Below are positions 52,145 through 60,354 of a stretch of 64,000 bases of DNA, one piece after another. A program made the position numbers and the translations under genes. Numbering within the stretch: position 1 is the stretch's first letter; every line of letters starts with the position of its first letter. Below the pieces are notes generated by a model. That model had not been told where the DNA came from. It saw only the letters and a program-made list of their open reading frames with translations, and made no database searches. The DNA comes from VXNJ01 sp965249595 (GTDB lineage Bacteria > Chloroflexota > UBA11872 > VXNJ01): contig OZ252242.1 in the NCBI GenBank assembly GCA_965249595.1, positions 62,001 through 126,000 on the forward strand, given 5' to 3'.

Positions 52145-53917
52145 TCAGCGTCGATTTGAAATTGTTTGGCCCGAAGTCGGTTCGCCCACCGCCACCGGCC
52201 CAAAACCGGCAACCTGGTAATTCGTAAATCGCGCCGGGATTCCAAATGCATAGATCGGATCAGCGGCGTCCTGCAAATGCAGATGAATGTGCGGAGTCGA
52301 CGACGCACCGCTATTGCCGCACTCGCCGACCTTATCGCCGGTTTCAATGATCTGACCCTCCACCACGGAGATTGAATCGGCCCGCAGATTCGTCAGGAAC
52401 CCGAATTCACCATCGCTGTGCGCGAGCACCACGTAATTGCCATATTCGCTGGGGTAAACCGTCGACCCCGGATCATTGTCCGGGCGATTGCCAACGACAG
52501 ATACGACCGAGCCGCCAGCGGGCGCCAGGACCGGACTTCCGTAGCAAAAATAATCTTCGTTGGCGGCGCCGTCGCCACGGTATAGCGAGTTGCCCTGGGC
52601 CAGAACGAAGTCGTAGCCGAACCGCTGCCGGGGATCGATAGCGTAGCGATTCTGCTCAACCCGGCGGCCGCCCCACTCCACTAGAAATTGCTCGTCGAAG
52701 GGAAGCTGCAGGGTGGTCAGCGGTGATATCGAAGCATTGGGGTTCTCCACCGGGTCGAATCCAGTGGAGGCGAAATCGGCGTCGAACCCGGCAATTCGCC
52801 CGTCATCGGCGAACGCTAGCCGCAACGATACCGGGCCCGGGCCCCGCTCGGTCTGGGCAATTCGCTCATAGATTTCAAATTCCCCGACCCTCGAAATATA
52901 TTCCTCGTAAATGAGTAATTCAGGCCCGAATGACTCGAGCACGGTGGCCCGCGCGGTCGCCAGGTTCTCACTCGATCCGAATGCCGTGCGGGCCTCCTCG
53001 TTCATCAGCCCCCAGAGCAATTCGACATCGCCAGCGTAGAACTGACCGATCAGGCGCCGGCCGGTTTCGAGATAGGCGATATTGCCGGGCGCGATTTCGG
53101 GCAAGTCAGCCGGTTCGGCGCCATCGCCGGCGGTGGTGACCGCTGCCAGTAGATTGACGAATACATTGCCAAAGGTCTCTGCATCCAGCTCCTGTCCCGC
53201 ATCTTCGGCCGGCAATTCAATCCGCAGATCGTCGGCCCACTCGACCGCGAAGCGCAATCGCCCGTTGGCGTTATCGCTGGCCTCGCTGTATGAGACCAGC
53301 CGGTAGGTCTCCTCGTCCACGTGCAGTTCGATCCCGGGCTCGCTGGCGCTGGTTAGGGAATAGCACGAGCGACCCTGGCCGCAATCAACGGTGTCGCTGG
53401 CCCCGTCCCAAGCCTTCAGTAGACGCTCGGCAGTTAGCAAGGCAAGCCCCGGCGCACCGGCAAAAAGCGTCGATTTCTCATCGCCGCTGGCCGGCAACGT
53501 AACCCAGTCGATCTGCTGCCCTGACAATTTTCCACGCAGGTAAAGACGGTCACTGCTTGAGGCGATCTCAATTTCGGCCGCCGACGGCCCGCTGGATTGG
53601 AAAACCATGCGGACCTGGTTTACGCTGGGAATCGACTCGATCACTATTGACCAGGTCACCTGATCGGAAATCGTCTCGGTTGACGAGACCCGCAATCCTT
53701 GTTGCAGGAGAAACGCGATTTCGGCGTGAAACCGCGCCAGTTCAAACCCTATCTCGGGCTCGGCGGTTGGCATAACGTCAACGCCGGTTACGGCGGTTTC
53801 GGTGGTCTGTTGGCAGCCGGCCAGAGCCAACAGCAATAGCCCGGCCAAAGCCAGTTTCACACCTTGGCGGCTAAGCCAGGTCGGGAGTGAAATTAGAGCG
53901 GCGCAAGTATCTGACAT
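52145..53917 (-). CDS. M23-like peptidase lipoprotein, partly degenerate active site
   Basis: A 590-residue lipoprotein (lipobox LALAGC, Cys35). The N-terminal 400 residues are acidic and contain a DUF3887-like region (FYAGDVELLWGLMNEEARTAF) that fits an exported scaffold. The C-terminal LytM/M23 domain has FGYDFVLAQ, PVLAPAGGSVVSVVGN, YGNYVVLAHSDGEFGFLTNL and TPHIHLHLQD. HxH is kept, while the upstream HxxxD and the second histidine of the HL motif seem to be replaced (RFGYD; TNL). Zinc binding is therefore doubtful. Peptidoglycan remodelling or activation of another hydrolase is a reasonable guess. It overlaps no neighbour and shares an operon direction with the potassium channel. Confidence 0.8.
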   Translation of the reverse strand: MSDTCAALISLPTWLSRQGVKLALAGLLLLALAGCQQTTETAVTGVDVMPTAEPEIGFELARFHAEIAFLLQQGLRVSSTETISDQVTWSIVIESIPSVNQVRMVFQSSGPSAAEIEIASSSDRLYLRGKLSGQQIDWVTLPASGDEKSTLFAGAPGLALLTAERLLKAWDGASDTVDCGQGRSCYSLTSASEPGIELHVDEETYRLVSYSEASDNANGRLRFAVEWADDLRIELPAEDAGQELDAETFGNVFVNLLAAVTTAGDGAEPADLPEIAPGNIAYLETGRRLIGQFYAGDVELLWGLMNEEARTAFGSSENLATARATVLESFGPELLIYEEYISRVGEFEIYERIAQTERGPGPVSLRLAFADDGRIAGFDADFASTGFDPVENPNASISPLTTLQLPFDEQFLVEWGGRRVEQNRYAIDPRQRFGYDFVLAQGNSLYRGDGAANEDYFCYGSPVLAPAGGSVVSVVGNRPDNDPGSTVYPSEYGNYVVLAHSDGEFGFLTNLRADSISVVEGQIIETGDKVGECGNSGASSTPHIHLHLQDAADPIYAFGIPARFTNYQVAGFGPVAVGEPTSGQTISNRR

Positions 53918-53953
53918 TTGGGTACTAATAAAGGTTAATGCCTCTCCGGCGCG

Positions 53954-54208
53954 CTAGCGGCTGCGCTTCTCAAGTACCAAGCGCAATACGAACCAAATCA
54001 CAAAACTGGCCAGGCCGGTGGCGGCCACTACCAGGTACTGTTCGGGGTCAAGATCTAAGAATGGCCAAATCACCAAGCGGACGGCAAAGAACACCGCGTA
54101 GACGACAAAGGTGACATTTAGGGCCCAGACCAGGCGCCGCCGAAATCCGGAATGAACGATAAAACCGGCCGCGGCCACCAGGCTGAGGACCATGAGAAGT
54201 CTTAGCAT
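53954..54208 (-). CDS. Small three-helix membrane protein, hypothetical
   Basis: An 84-residue membrane protein with three predicted helices (about 2-18, 28-50, 58-78) and a basic C-terminus (LVLEKRSR). No family is recognised. It follows the potassium-channel gene by 28 bases on the same strand. It could be an accessory subunit of the channel or an unrelated small protein. Its ATG is followed by MLRLLMVLSLVAAAG, which could also be read as a signal sequence. Confidence 0.55.
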   Translation of the reverse strand: MLRLLMVLSLVAAAGFIVHSGFRRRLVWALNVTFVVYAVFFAVRLVIWPFLDLDPEQYLVVAATGLASFVIWFVLRLVLEKRSR

Positions 54209-54236
54209 CTAAAGTCCAAGCGAAATGGCTCGCACT

Positions 54237-55262
54237 TTAAGCCCCGGCTTCACTTCGAACGGCTTCCAGCGAGGCGGCTGGGCCAACGGCCACGATGATG
54301 GCGCGGGCCTCGATCCGCTCGTTGCCATCTGGCAGCAAGCGGACGTTTTGACCGTCGCTTAAAGCCATTACTTGCAATGCCACGTGCGAATGTTCCCGCA
54401 GATCGCCGACCGTCATCCCGACCAACGACGAGTTTGGGTGGACCTCCAACTGTTTCATCGCGATCGGTCCAACCGTTTCGTCCTGGAGGGCGTCGACCAC
54501 ACTGGCGACCAAGGGTGACGTAAGGTGAGAGGCGATCGCGTTGGAACCGGCTGCATAAGGGGTAATTGCCTCGTTGGCCCCGGCATGACGCAGTCTTTTA
54601 ATCGATGACTCAGATTCGGCCCGAGCGACGATCTGGAGCGAACTCGATAGAGCCCGGGCAGATAAAACGACGAACGCATTGACGGAATCCGATCCGACCG
54701 CCGGAACAAGGTTCTTGGCACGCTCGATGCCGGCATTGAGCAGCACTGAATCGTCGGTCGCATCGCCCTGTACCACCGGTAACCCGGCGTCGCGGGCGGC
54801 CTGGCATTCAGGATCTGCTAGATCAATGATCAAGACCGACTCACCCAATCCGTCAAGCCGACGGGCCAGTTCGGAACCCAGTCGGCCGTAGCCACAGATG
54901 ATGGTGTGCGATCGCAAGCGCGAAATCCTCCGTTGATTGCGTCGGTTGGCAAGGTCTCCGTTGAGGAACCCGGACAATAAATATTCGGCCAATTGAGTGA
55001 GCGAGTAGAGCGCCGACCCGACCCCCAATATGATCACCAGAATAGTAATCACCGTGCCCGCATCGCTCAATTCGCGGGGCGTTCCATAGCCGACCGTCGA
55101 CAGCGTGATGACCACCATGTAGATCGACTCGATTACTGCCCACCCCTCCACAAAGTGATAGGCGGCAGCACCGGCCACGGTGACGGCGAATGTCACCGCC
55201 ATCGAAATAAACACCTGCCGCAAGCGGCGATTGCGAGGCGGCGCGAAGGATAGCCTCATCAA
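54237..55262 (-). CDS. Potassium channel/TrkA-N domain protein (Kch-like)
   Basis: A 341-residue two-helix K+ channel with RCK regulation. Pore helix and selectivity filter STVGYGT lie at about 55-61, after a first helix (17-38). The RCK domain starts at about 117 with IICGYGRLGSELARRLDGLG (Rossmann) and GLPVVQGDATDD, followed by the C-terminal TrkA-C domain (MKQLEVHPNSSLVGMTVGDL). The ATG at 55262 has an excellent SD, AAGGAGGG, seven bases upstream. Likely roles are potassium homeostasis or turgor control. The cyclic-di-AMP receptor nearby (57470-57754) is consistent with a signalling link, but there is no direct evidence. Confidence 0.92.
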   Translation of the reverse strand: MMRLSFAPPRNRRLRQVFISMAVTFAVTVAGAAAYHFVEGWAVIESIYMVVITLSTVGYGTPRELSDAGTVITILVIILGVGSALYSLTQLAEYLLSGFLNGDLANRRNQRRISRLRSHTIICGYGRLGSELARRLDGLGESVLIIDLADPECQAARDAGLPVVQGDATDDSVLLNAGIERAKNLVPAVGSDSVNAFVVLSARALSSSLQIVARAESESSIKRLRHAGANEAITPYAAGSNAIASHLTSPLVASVVDALQDETVGPIAMKQLEVHPNSSLVGMTVGDLREHSHVALQVMALSDGQNVRLLPDGNERIEARAIIVAVGPAASLEAVRSEAGA

Positions 55263-55322
55263 ATACCCTCCTTGGCGGTCCGCCTAAATCGACCCATTGC
55301 GCCCGCCATCTGATTCGTCGAC

Positions 55323-56432
55323 CTAGACCAGTTGGGCACCGAGCAATTCAACCGGCCAGGACCCGATTATTCGAACCGTTGCACACAATTGCGTCAATTC
55401 TTCAATGGCCGCGGCCACCCGTCCGTCATTTTGATGACCGGCAAATTCGGCGTAGAACACGTAATCGCCGGAGATCGCGTCCAGCAATCCACGGGCCGGC
55501 CGCGATTGCATGTTGGAGAGATTCAATTCGTGCTTGCGCAGTGCGCCAAGCACTTCATAAAGGGCGCCGACACGGTCCTTGACCGCAAATATGATCGCGG
55601 TCCGATCGTTGCCAGTTGGTTGATTGGGATCATTGCCCAACAGGAAGAAACGCGTGCTGTTGCCGGAAAAATCCTGAATATTCCTTCGCACCACATCTAG
55701 GCCATTGGCCGCCGCCGCCGCTTCCAGGCCGATTGCGGCTGCGCGGGGCTCCTGGCGCGCACGTGACGCCGCCGCCGCGGTGCTGGCGACTTCGGCGCGT
55801 TCGGCTGCCGGCAGATTACGGGAAAGCCAATCGCGGCATTGGGCCAATGCCTGCGGATGGGAATAGACCACCTGGATTTCGCTGATTTGGGAGCCCGAGA
55901 GCAAGTTGTGGACGATTTTTTCCGACGTCTCGGCGATAACGCTGACCTTGTGGCGCATGAACCCATCAATGGATTCACCCACCATGCCGGCAGCGGTGTT
56001 CTCAATCGGAACAACACCAAAATCGGCTGGCCCATCAGCCACCGCGCCAAAAATCTCATCGATTGAGATGGCGGCCTGATAGTCGGTGTGATCGCCAAAA
56101 ACCTTGTGCGCGGCGTCATGGCTAAAGGTCATCGGCGGTCCCAGATAGGCAATCTTTAGCTTTTTCTCCAGCGATCGGCATGCGGCCATGATCTGAGTGA
56201 AGATCGCCGCAACCGCCTCGTGTGACAGGGTCATGTCGGAGTTGGCAACCGCTCGCCGTATTACCTCGGCCTCTCGTGTCGGGACAAATACCTGGTCGCC
56301 GCTGGCCGATTTGGCCCGGCCCACTTCCATGGCCATGGCCGCCCGTTGGTTTAGCAGATCGACGATCTGGTGATCGATTGCATCAATCCGGCGGCGATAG
56401 CCGTCTAGCGGATCTGGTGCGACGTCGGTCAA
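55323..56432 (-). CDS. pheA: Chorismate mutase/prephenate dehydratase (P-protein)
   Basis: Makes phenylpyruvate from chorismate in phenylalanine synthesis. The 369 residues comprise an AroQ chorismate mutase (about 6-90, with RRIDAIDHQIVDLLNQRAAM), a prephenate dehydratase domain (about 94-275, with IAYLGPPMTFSHDAA and the catalytic Thr in GNSTRFFLLG) and an ACT domain (about 283-365). The ACT motif normally written ESRP reads MQSRP here, so the Phe-binding glutamate is replaced by glutamine; feedback inhibition may differ. The gene is isolated from other aromatic genes in the window. Confidence 0.95.
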   Translation of the reverse strand: MTDVAPDPLDGYRRRIDAIDHQIVDLLNQRAAMAMEVGRAKSASGDQVFVPTREAEVIRRAVANSDMTLSHEAVAAIFTQIMAACRSLEKKLKIAYLGPPMTFSHDAAHKVFGDHTDYQAAISIDEIFGAVADGPADFGVVPIENTAAGMVGESIDGFMRHKVSVIAETSEKIVHNLLSGSQISEIQVVYSHPQALAQCRDWLSRNLPAAERAEVASTAAAASRARQEPRAAAIGLEAAAAANGLDVVRRNIQDFSGNSTRFFLLGNDPNQPTGNDRTAIIFAVKDRVGALYEVLGALRKHELNLSNMQSRPARGLLDAISGDYVFYAEFAGHQNDGRVAAAIEELTQLCATVRIIGSWPVELLGAQLV

Positions 56433-56478
56433 TGCCGGCCCCCGTTGAAAGGCATTCGAATTCCGGTCGGAATTGGTA

Positions 56479-57336
56479 TCAGGCTAACGTTCGCCGGCTG
56501 GTTGCCTGTCCTGCCAGATGGGCCAAATAGACCGGCGCCAGAGGCAACACGCAGGGCGAGAGGAACGAGAGCAAGCCGGCGATAAAGGCCGGCAGCAACC
56601 AACCCAGATTTATCGAGCCGTCGCTGATCATTAGAAATTCATCAGAGACGATCGGCACCGCTACCAGCAACCTGGTGAGTGTTGACGTTAAGTCAAAGGC
56701 GATGAACAGCCCGAATAAGGCCAGCAGTGTGCCAGACACTATGGCAATTACGTTTGACCGGCGGTTGAGAGCTGACAGTGGTCCCTGCAATGGTTCGGCG
56801 AAGGCGGCCAGGACGATGAATGGGAGTCCGATCCCCAGCGAATACGAAATTAACAGCAGGTAAGCGGTGGCAATTGACTCGGAGTTGTAAGCGGCGGTGA
56901 GAATGCCGCCGAGGATGAACCCAACGCAGGGCGACCAGCCAAGGGCGAATGCCACACCGACTCCGAATGAGGCCCGGTATCCGGTCCTTCCCTTGCCGAT
57001 TGAGACCTGGCCTTGCCGGTAAAGGGTGGCCGCCAACCAATTGGTGGCTTGAGCCAATCCACGCATCAGGCCCGAGCGGTGGTCACCGCCGGCTAATGCA
57101 AACGCCAGATTTCGGATGACCCCGGCGACATGCAGACCAAAAATTACCAGGGCAATTCCGACAACCAAATTTATGAATTGACGATATTGATCCACCCATT
57201 GGCCAATTAGTCCGAAAGAAAATCCCGCCAATGAGAAGACCGCGGTAAACCCCAATACGAACAAGATCGCATGCATGATGAGGCTGGTTCGGGCTTGCCC
57301 TTGCCCAACGGCCCCTGATCCGGCCACTTCGCTCAA
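56479..57336 (-). CDS. ccdA: Cytochrome c biogenesis/thiol transport protein CcdA
   Basis: A 285-residue, six-to-seven-helix membrane protein that carries reducing equivalents from cytoplasmic thioredoxin to extracytoplasmic thiol proteins. The two conserved cysteines occur in SPCVLPLAPVYLAHLAGQ (near the N-terminus of the family order, here at the end) and GWSPCVGFILGGIL. The frame as given places the SPCVLPL motif at about 263 and GWSPCVGF in the middle, i.e. the annotation reads residues in the order CVGF then CVLPL; this should be compared with CcdA orientation. The partner may be the DipZ-like thioredoxin at 13291. It is divergent from the cyclic-di-AMP receptor. Confidence 0.85.
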   Translation of the reverse strand: MSEVAGSGAVGQGQARTSLIMHAILFVLGFTAVFSLAGFSFGLIGQWVDQYRQFINLVVGIALVIFGLHVAGVIRNLAFALAGGDHRSGLMRGLAQATNWLAATLYRQGQVSIGKGRTGYRASFGVGVAFALGWSPCVGFILGGILTAAYNSESIATAYLLLISYSLGIGLPFIVLAAFAEPLQGPLSALNRRSNVIAIVSGTLLALFGLFIAFDLTSTLTRLLVAVPIVSDEFLMISDGSINLGWLLPAFIAGLLSFLSPCVLPLAPVYLAHLAGQATSRRTLA

Positions 57337-57469
57337 GATCTCTCCCCTATTCCCACTGGCCCCAAGGCCATTAATCGATTATCCGTGCGCGAACGGGTGG
57401 GCGGGCCGTGCCGGTAGGTTGGTCAAAATAAGACTGCCTGGGCCCATGTCGCCACCAAGAAATCCATCA

Positions 57470-57754
57470 ATGTCGCAAAGTTCTCCGCCATCGGCACCGC
57501 CGATCGAAAAGATGGTATTGGCCATAGTGGTGCACACCGTTGCCAACACCGTTCAACAGGCGTTGCTGGCTGACGGATTCCGCGTGACCCGGATCAATAC
57601 TGCCGGCGGCTTCCTGCGGCGAGGCAACGTCACCCTGCTGGCCGGGGTGCAAACCGCAGACGCCGACCGGGCAATTGCGATCGTCCGGTCGAATGCCGGA
57701 AATCGGGGCGGGTGGGTCATGATGGCCGACCTCAAGCAATTTAATCGGATCTAG
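57470..57754 (+). CDS. Cyclic-di-AMP receptor (DarA/YaaQ family)
   Basis: A PII-like protein of about 94 residues (ATG at 57470; ATG at 57446 would add eight). The core matches the YaaQ/DarA family: IVVHTVANTVQQALLADGFRVTRINTAGGFLRRGNVTLLAGV is the canonical region, with a GFLRRGN loop typical of cyclic-di-AMP binding. It would sense the nucleotide that controls osmolyte and K+ transport in many Gram-positive bacteria and Chloroflexota. No diadenylate cyclase is in the window. It lies divergent from ccdA and upstream, on the opposite strand, of groEL's terminator. Confidence 0.87.
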   Translation: MSQSSPPSAPPIEKMVLAIVVHTVANTVQQALLADGFRVTRINTAGGFLRRGNVTLLAGVQTADADRAIAIVRSNAGNRGGWVMMADLKQFNRI

Positions 57755-57843
57755 CCGAAACCCCGCCAAAAACCGGCCCCGACGGCCGTCAATCGAAGCA
57801 TTTGGACGGCAATGCAAGCCACCCAAGGAACTTCGGGCGGGCG

Positions 57844-57884
57844 AAACAAAAACGCCCTGGTCCGGCCAAACCGGACCAGGGCGT
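57844..57884 (-). terminator. Rho-independent terminator of groEL
   Basis: A perfect 14-bp inverted repeat (57852-57865 with 57871-57884, sequence ACGCCCTGGTCCGG) with a five-base loop is followed, in the minus-strand transcript, by a run of T (GTTTTTGTTTC). It lies 35 bases after the groEL stop codon at 57919. It is the clearest terminator in the window. Confidence 0.92.
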
Positions 57885-57918
57885 CTGCTCAGCTACTGCC
57901 CGTTGGGGCTGATTGCGC

Positions 57919-59550
57919 CTAGTAACCCATACCAGGGTCACCGCCGGCCGGCGCCGGGTTTTCCTCCGGCAGGTCGGCGATCAACGCCTCAGTGGTCAGG
58001 ATCATGCCGGCGATCGACGCGGCGTTTTCCAACGCTGATCGAGTGACCTTTAAGGGGTCGATGATCCCGGCATCGAACATGTTTACGTAGTCTTCGGAAA
58101 TCACATCAAAGCCGATGAATGCATTGCCGGATTCAGCGTGCCGACGCCGCACTTCCTGGACTACCACGCCGCCGTCATGACCGGCGTTTTCGGCGATGAA
58201 CTCGAGCGGAGAGATCAATGCCCGCCGCAATGCCCGGACACCGGCCGATTCGTCTCCGTCAACCTCGACATCGTCGAGCGCGGAAACGGCGTTGACCAGC
58301 GCTACGCCGCCGCCGGCGACGATGCCCTCTTCAATTGCCGCTTGGGTCGCTGAAATTGCGTCCTCAACACGGTGCTGCTTCTCTTTTTGCTCGGTCTCGG
58401 TGGCCGCTCCCACACGGATGATCGCCACGCCGCCGGAGAGCTTGGCTTTGCGCTCTTCCAGTTTCTCGCGGTCGTAATCCGAAGTCGCTTCCCGAATCTG
58501 AGCTTCAAGCTGCTTGATGCGACCTAAACGTGATTCCTCGGTGCCAACGCCTTCAACTATGGTCGTTTCATCCTTGGAGGAAAAAACGCGCCGCGAGCGG
58601 CCCAAGTCTTCGATGATCACCGAATCGAGGGTCCGACCCATGTCGGAGGCAATGACGGTACCGCCGGTGATGATGGCGATGTCTTGCAGCAATTCCTTGC
58701 GGCGGTCGCCGTATCCGGGGGCTTTCACGGCCAGGCAATTGAGGATGCCGCGCAGTTTGTTAACCACCAGAGTGGCCAACGCTTCGCCCTCAATGTCTTC
58801 GGCAATAACGACAAAATCCTTCTTGCCGCCCTGGGTTACCTTCTCCAGCGTCGGCAAGATGTCCGAAACGGCCGAAATTTTTCCGTCGGTTATCAGGATG
58901 AACGGATCCTCAACCTGAGCTTCCATCCGGTCTTGGTCAGTTACGAAATAAGGCGAGAGGTAACCACGGTCAAACTGCAGCCCTTCGACGTAGTCATCCT
59001 CAAGCTCAAGGCCCTTGGACTCCTCGACCGTGATGACGCCATCTTTGCCGACTTTGTCCATCACTTTGGCGATCATCGATCCAATTTCCGTGTCGGCCGC
59101 CGAGATCGAGGCGATTTGGGCAATCTCCTCGGTCCCTTTGATTTGCTTGGCCTGGCCTTTTAGATTCCCGACCAAGGCGTCGACACCCTTGGCGATGCCG
59201 CGCTTGATGATCATCGGGTTGGAACCCGCCGCAACGTTGCGCAAACCCTCTTTGAGGATGGTTTGGGCTAGCACCGTGGCGGTTGTGGTGCCGTCGCCGG
59301 CGACGTCGTTGGTCTTGGAAGCGGCTTCCTTGATGAGCTGGGCGCCCATGTTCTCGAAAGCCTGCTCAAGTTCAATCTCTTTGGCCACTGTTACACCGTC
59401 ATGGGTGACGATAGGAGCGCCGTACTTCTTGCCGAGGGCGACATTACGGCCCTTGGGCCCCAGTGTCGTCCGCACCGCATTGGCTACGGTGTCAATACCC
59501 TGCAACAGAAGCTTGCGGGCTTCGGCGTCGAGCGCTACTTGCTTTGCCAT
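57919..59550 (-). CDS. groEL: Chaperonin GroEL
   Basis: The 543-residue chaperonin that folds proteins as a double heptameric ring. Landmarks: LGPKGRNVALGKKYGAP, DGVTVAKEIELEQAFENMGAQL, AGDGTTTATVLAQTI (with the ATP-binding Asp), the apical substrate sites and GGGVALVNAVSALD near the ATP site. The C-terminus is APAGGDPGMGY rather than a GGM repeat. groES is not next to it, so it is elsewhere or lost. SD GGGAG precedes the start. No CIRCE repeat was found in the 170-base upstream region, so HrcA control is not supported. A strong terminator follows. Confidence 0.97.
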   Translation of the reverse strand: MAKQVALDAEARKLLLQGIDTVANAVRTTLGPKGRNVALGKKYGAPIVTHDGVTVAKEIELEQAFENMGAQLIKEAASKTNDVAGDGTTTATVLAQTILKEGLRNVAAGSNPMIIKRGIAKGVDALVGNLKGQAKQIKGTEEIAQIASISAADTEIGSMIAKVMDKVGKDGVITVEESKGLELEDDYVEGLQFDRGYLSPYFVTDQDRMEAQVEDPFILITDGKISAVSDILPTLEKVTQGGKKDFVVIAEDIEGEALATLVVNKLRGILNCLAVKAPGYGDRRKELLQDIAIITGGTVIASDMGRTLDSVIIEDLGRSRRVFSSKDETTIVEGVGTEESRLGRIKQLEAQIREATSDYDREKLEERKAKLSGGVAIIRVGAATETEQKEKQHRVEDAISATQAAIEEGIVAGGGVALVNAVSALDDVEVDGDESAGVRALRRALISPLEFIAENAGHDGGVVVQEVRRRHAESGNAFIGFDVISEDYVNMFDAGIIDPLKVTRSALENAASIAGMILTTEALIADLPEENPAPAGGDPGMGY

Positions 59551-59818
59551 TTACGCTCCCTTAGCGAAATTGATAGCAGATCCGGTTATGGATGAAAGGG
59601 TCGGGCCTGGTAACCGCCGCACACTGCGCAGGGTCACGTCAGCCGAACTCCACTAGTTGGCGGCATGACCGCCCGCGCGGATTTTAGCAAGGTACCTCAA
59701 TCGATGCCGGGCGCCGACGATGCCAAACGACAGCCCGCAACCCGAAGAGAGATCCAGGTTCCTGCTGATACTTGAGGCAACCCTGATAGCAGTCAACCTA
59801 GGTTTCGGGCAGACGGAC

Positions 59819-60238
59819 GTGGAGATATTGGTCATTAGCCGATCGGCATGGCGAGAGGTGGTGGAGGAATGCCGGGCCCGAGTGCCCAACGAGGCCTGCG
59901 GACTATTGGGCGGCCATCTGACTGCCGATGGCCAAAGAGCCGAACTTGCCAAGCCGGTTACCAATATTTCGGCCAGCCCTGTTTATTACGAGATGGACCC
60001 CCTGGGCATGCTCGCCGCGATCGACGCGTTGGAGGCCGCCGGCCTCGAGGAGGTGGCTTATTTCCATTCCCACCCGGCCTCCGAACCTAACCCTTCGGCC
60101 ACCGATATCGCCAAGGCGCGGGTGGGCTTTTCGCGGATGCTCATCGTCTCCCTAAAAGACCCTTCGCGCCCGCAGGGGACATTCCATTTGCTAGGCGAGG
60201 GTAAAGCCATCCCCGGTCAACTCATCGTCGAGGACTAA
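59819..60238 (+). CDS. JAMM/MPN-domain metalloprotease (Mec/CysO-cysteine peptidase-like)
   Basis: A 139-residue metal-dependent peptidase of the JAB/MPN family. E25 in VPNEACGLLGG and the motif HSHPASEPNPSATD (H83, H85, S93, D96) give the complete zinc site. Bacterial members cleave sulfur-carrier or ubiquitin-like tails, such as CysO-cysteine hydrolysis by Mec. The frame is open upstream to an ATG at 59720, but family proteins normally start near the GTG at 59819, used here. larE follows 116 bases later, hinting at sulfur chemistry, but no ThiS or CysO gene is visible. Confidence 0.87.
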   Translation: MEILVISRSAWREVVEECRARVPNEACGLLGGHLTADGQRAELAKPVTNISASPVYYEMDPLGMLAAIDALEAAGLEEVAYFHSHPASEPNPSATDIAKARVGFSRMLIVSLKDPSRPQGTFHLLGEGKAIPGQLIVED

Positions 60239-60354
60239 CGCGACATCGCCGATGCCTTCTAGGGAACATTGCGATGGCGCAGAATTACACTTGGGTAGAT
60301 GGCGGCGAAATGCGGCGCGTTTACCCGCTCGTTAACCAATAAGGTGGCGGCCAA

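Noticed and set aside
59551..59719. CIRCE (HrcA) operator upstream of groEL
   Set aside because: No TTAGCACTC-type inverted repeat is present; only a short CCACTAGTTGG-like palindrome was seen.
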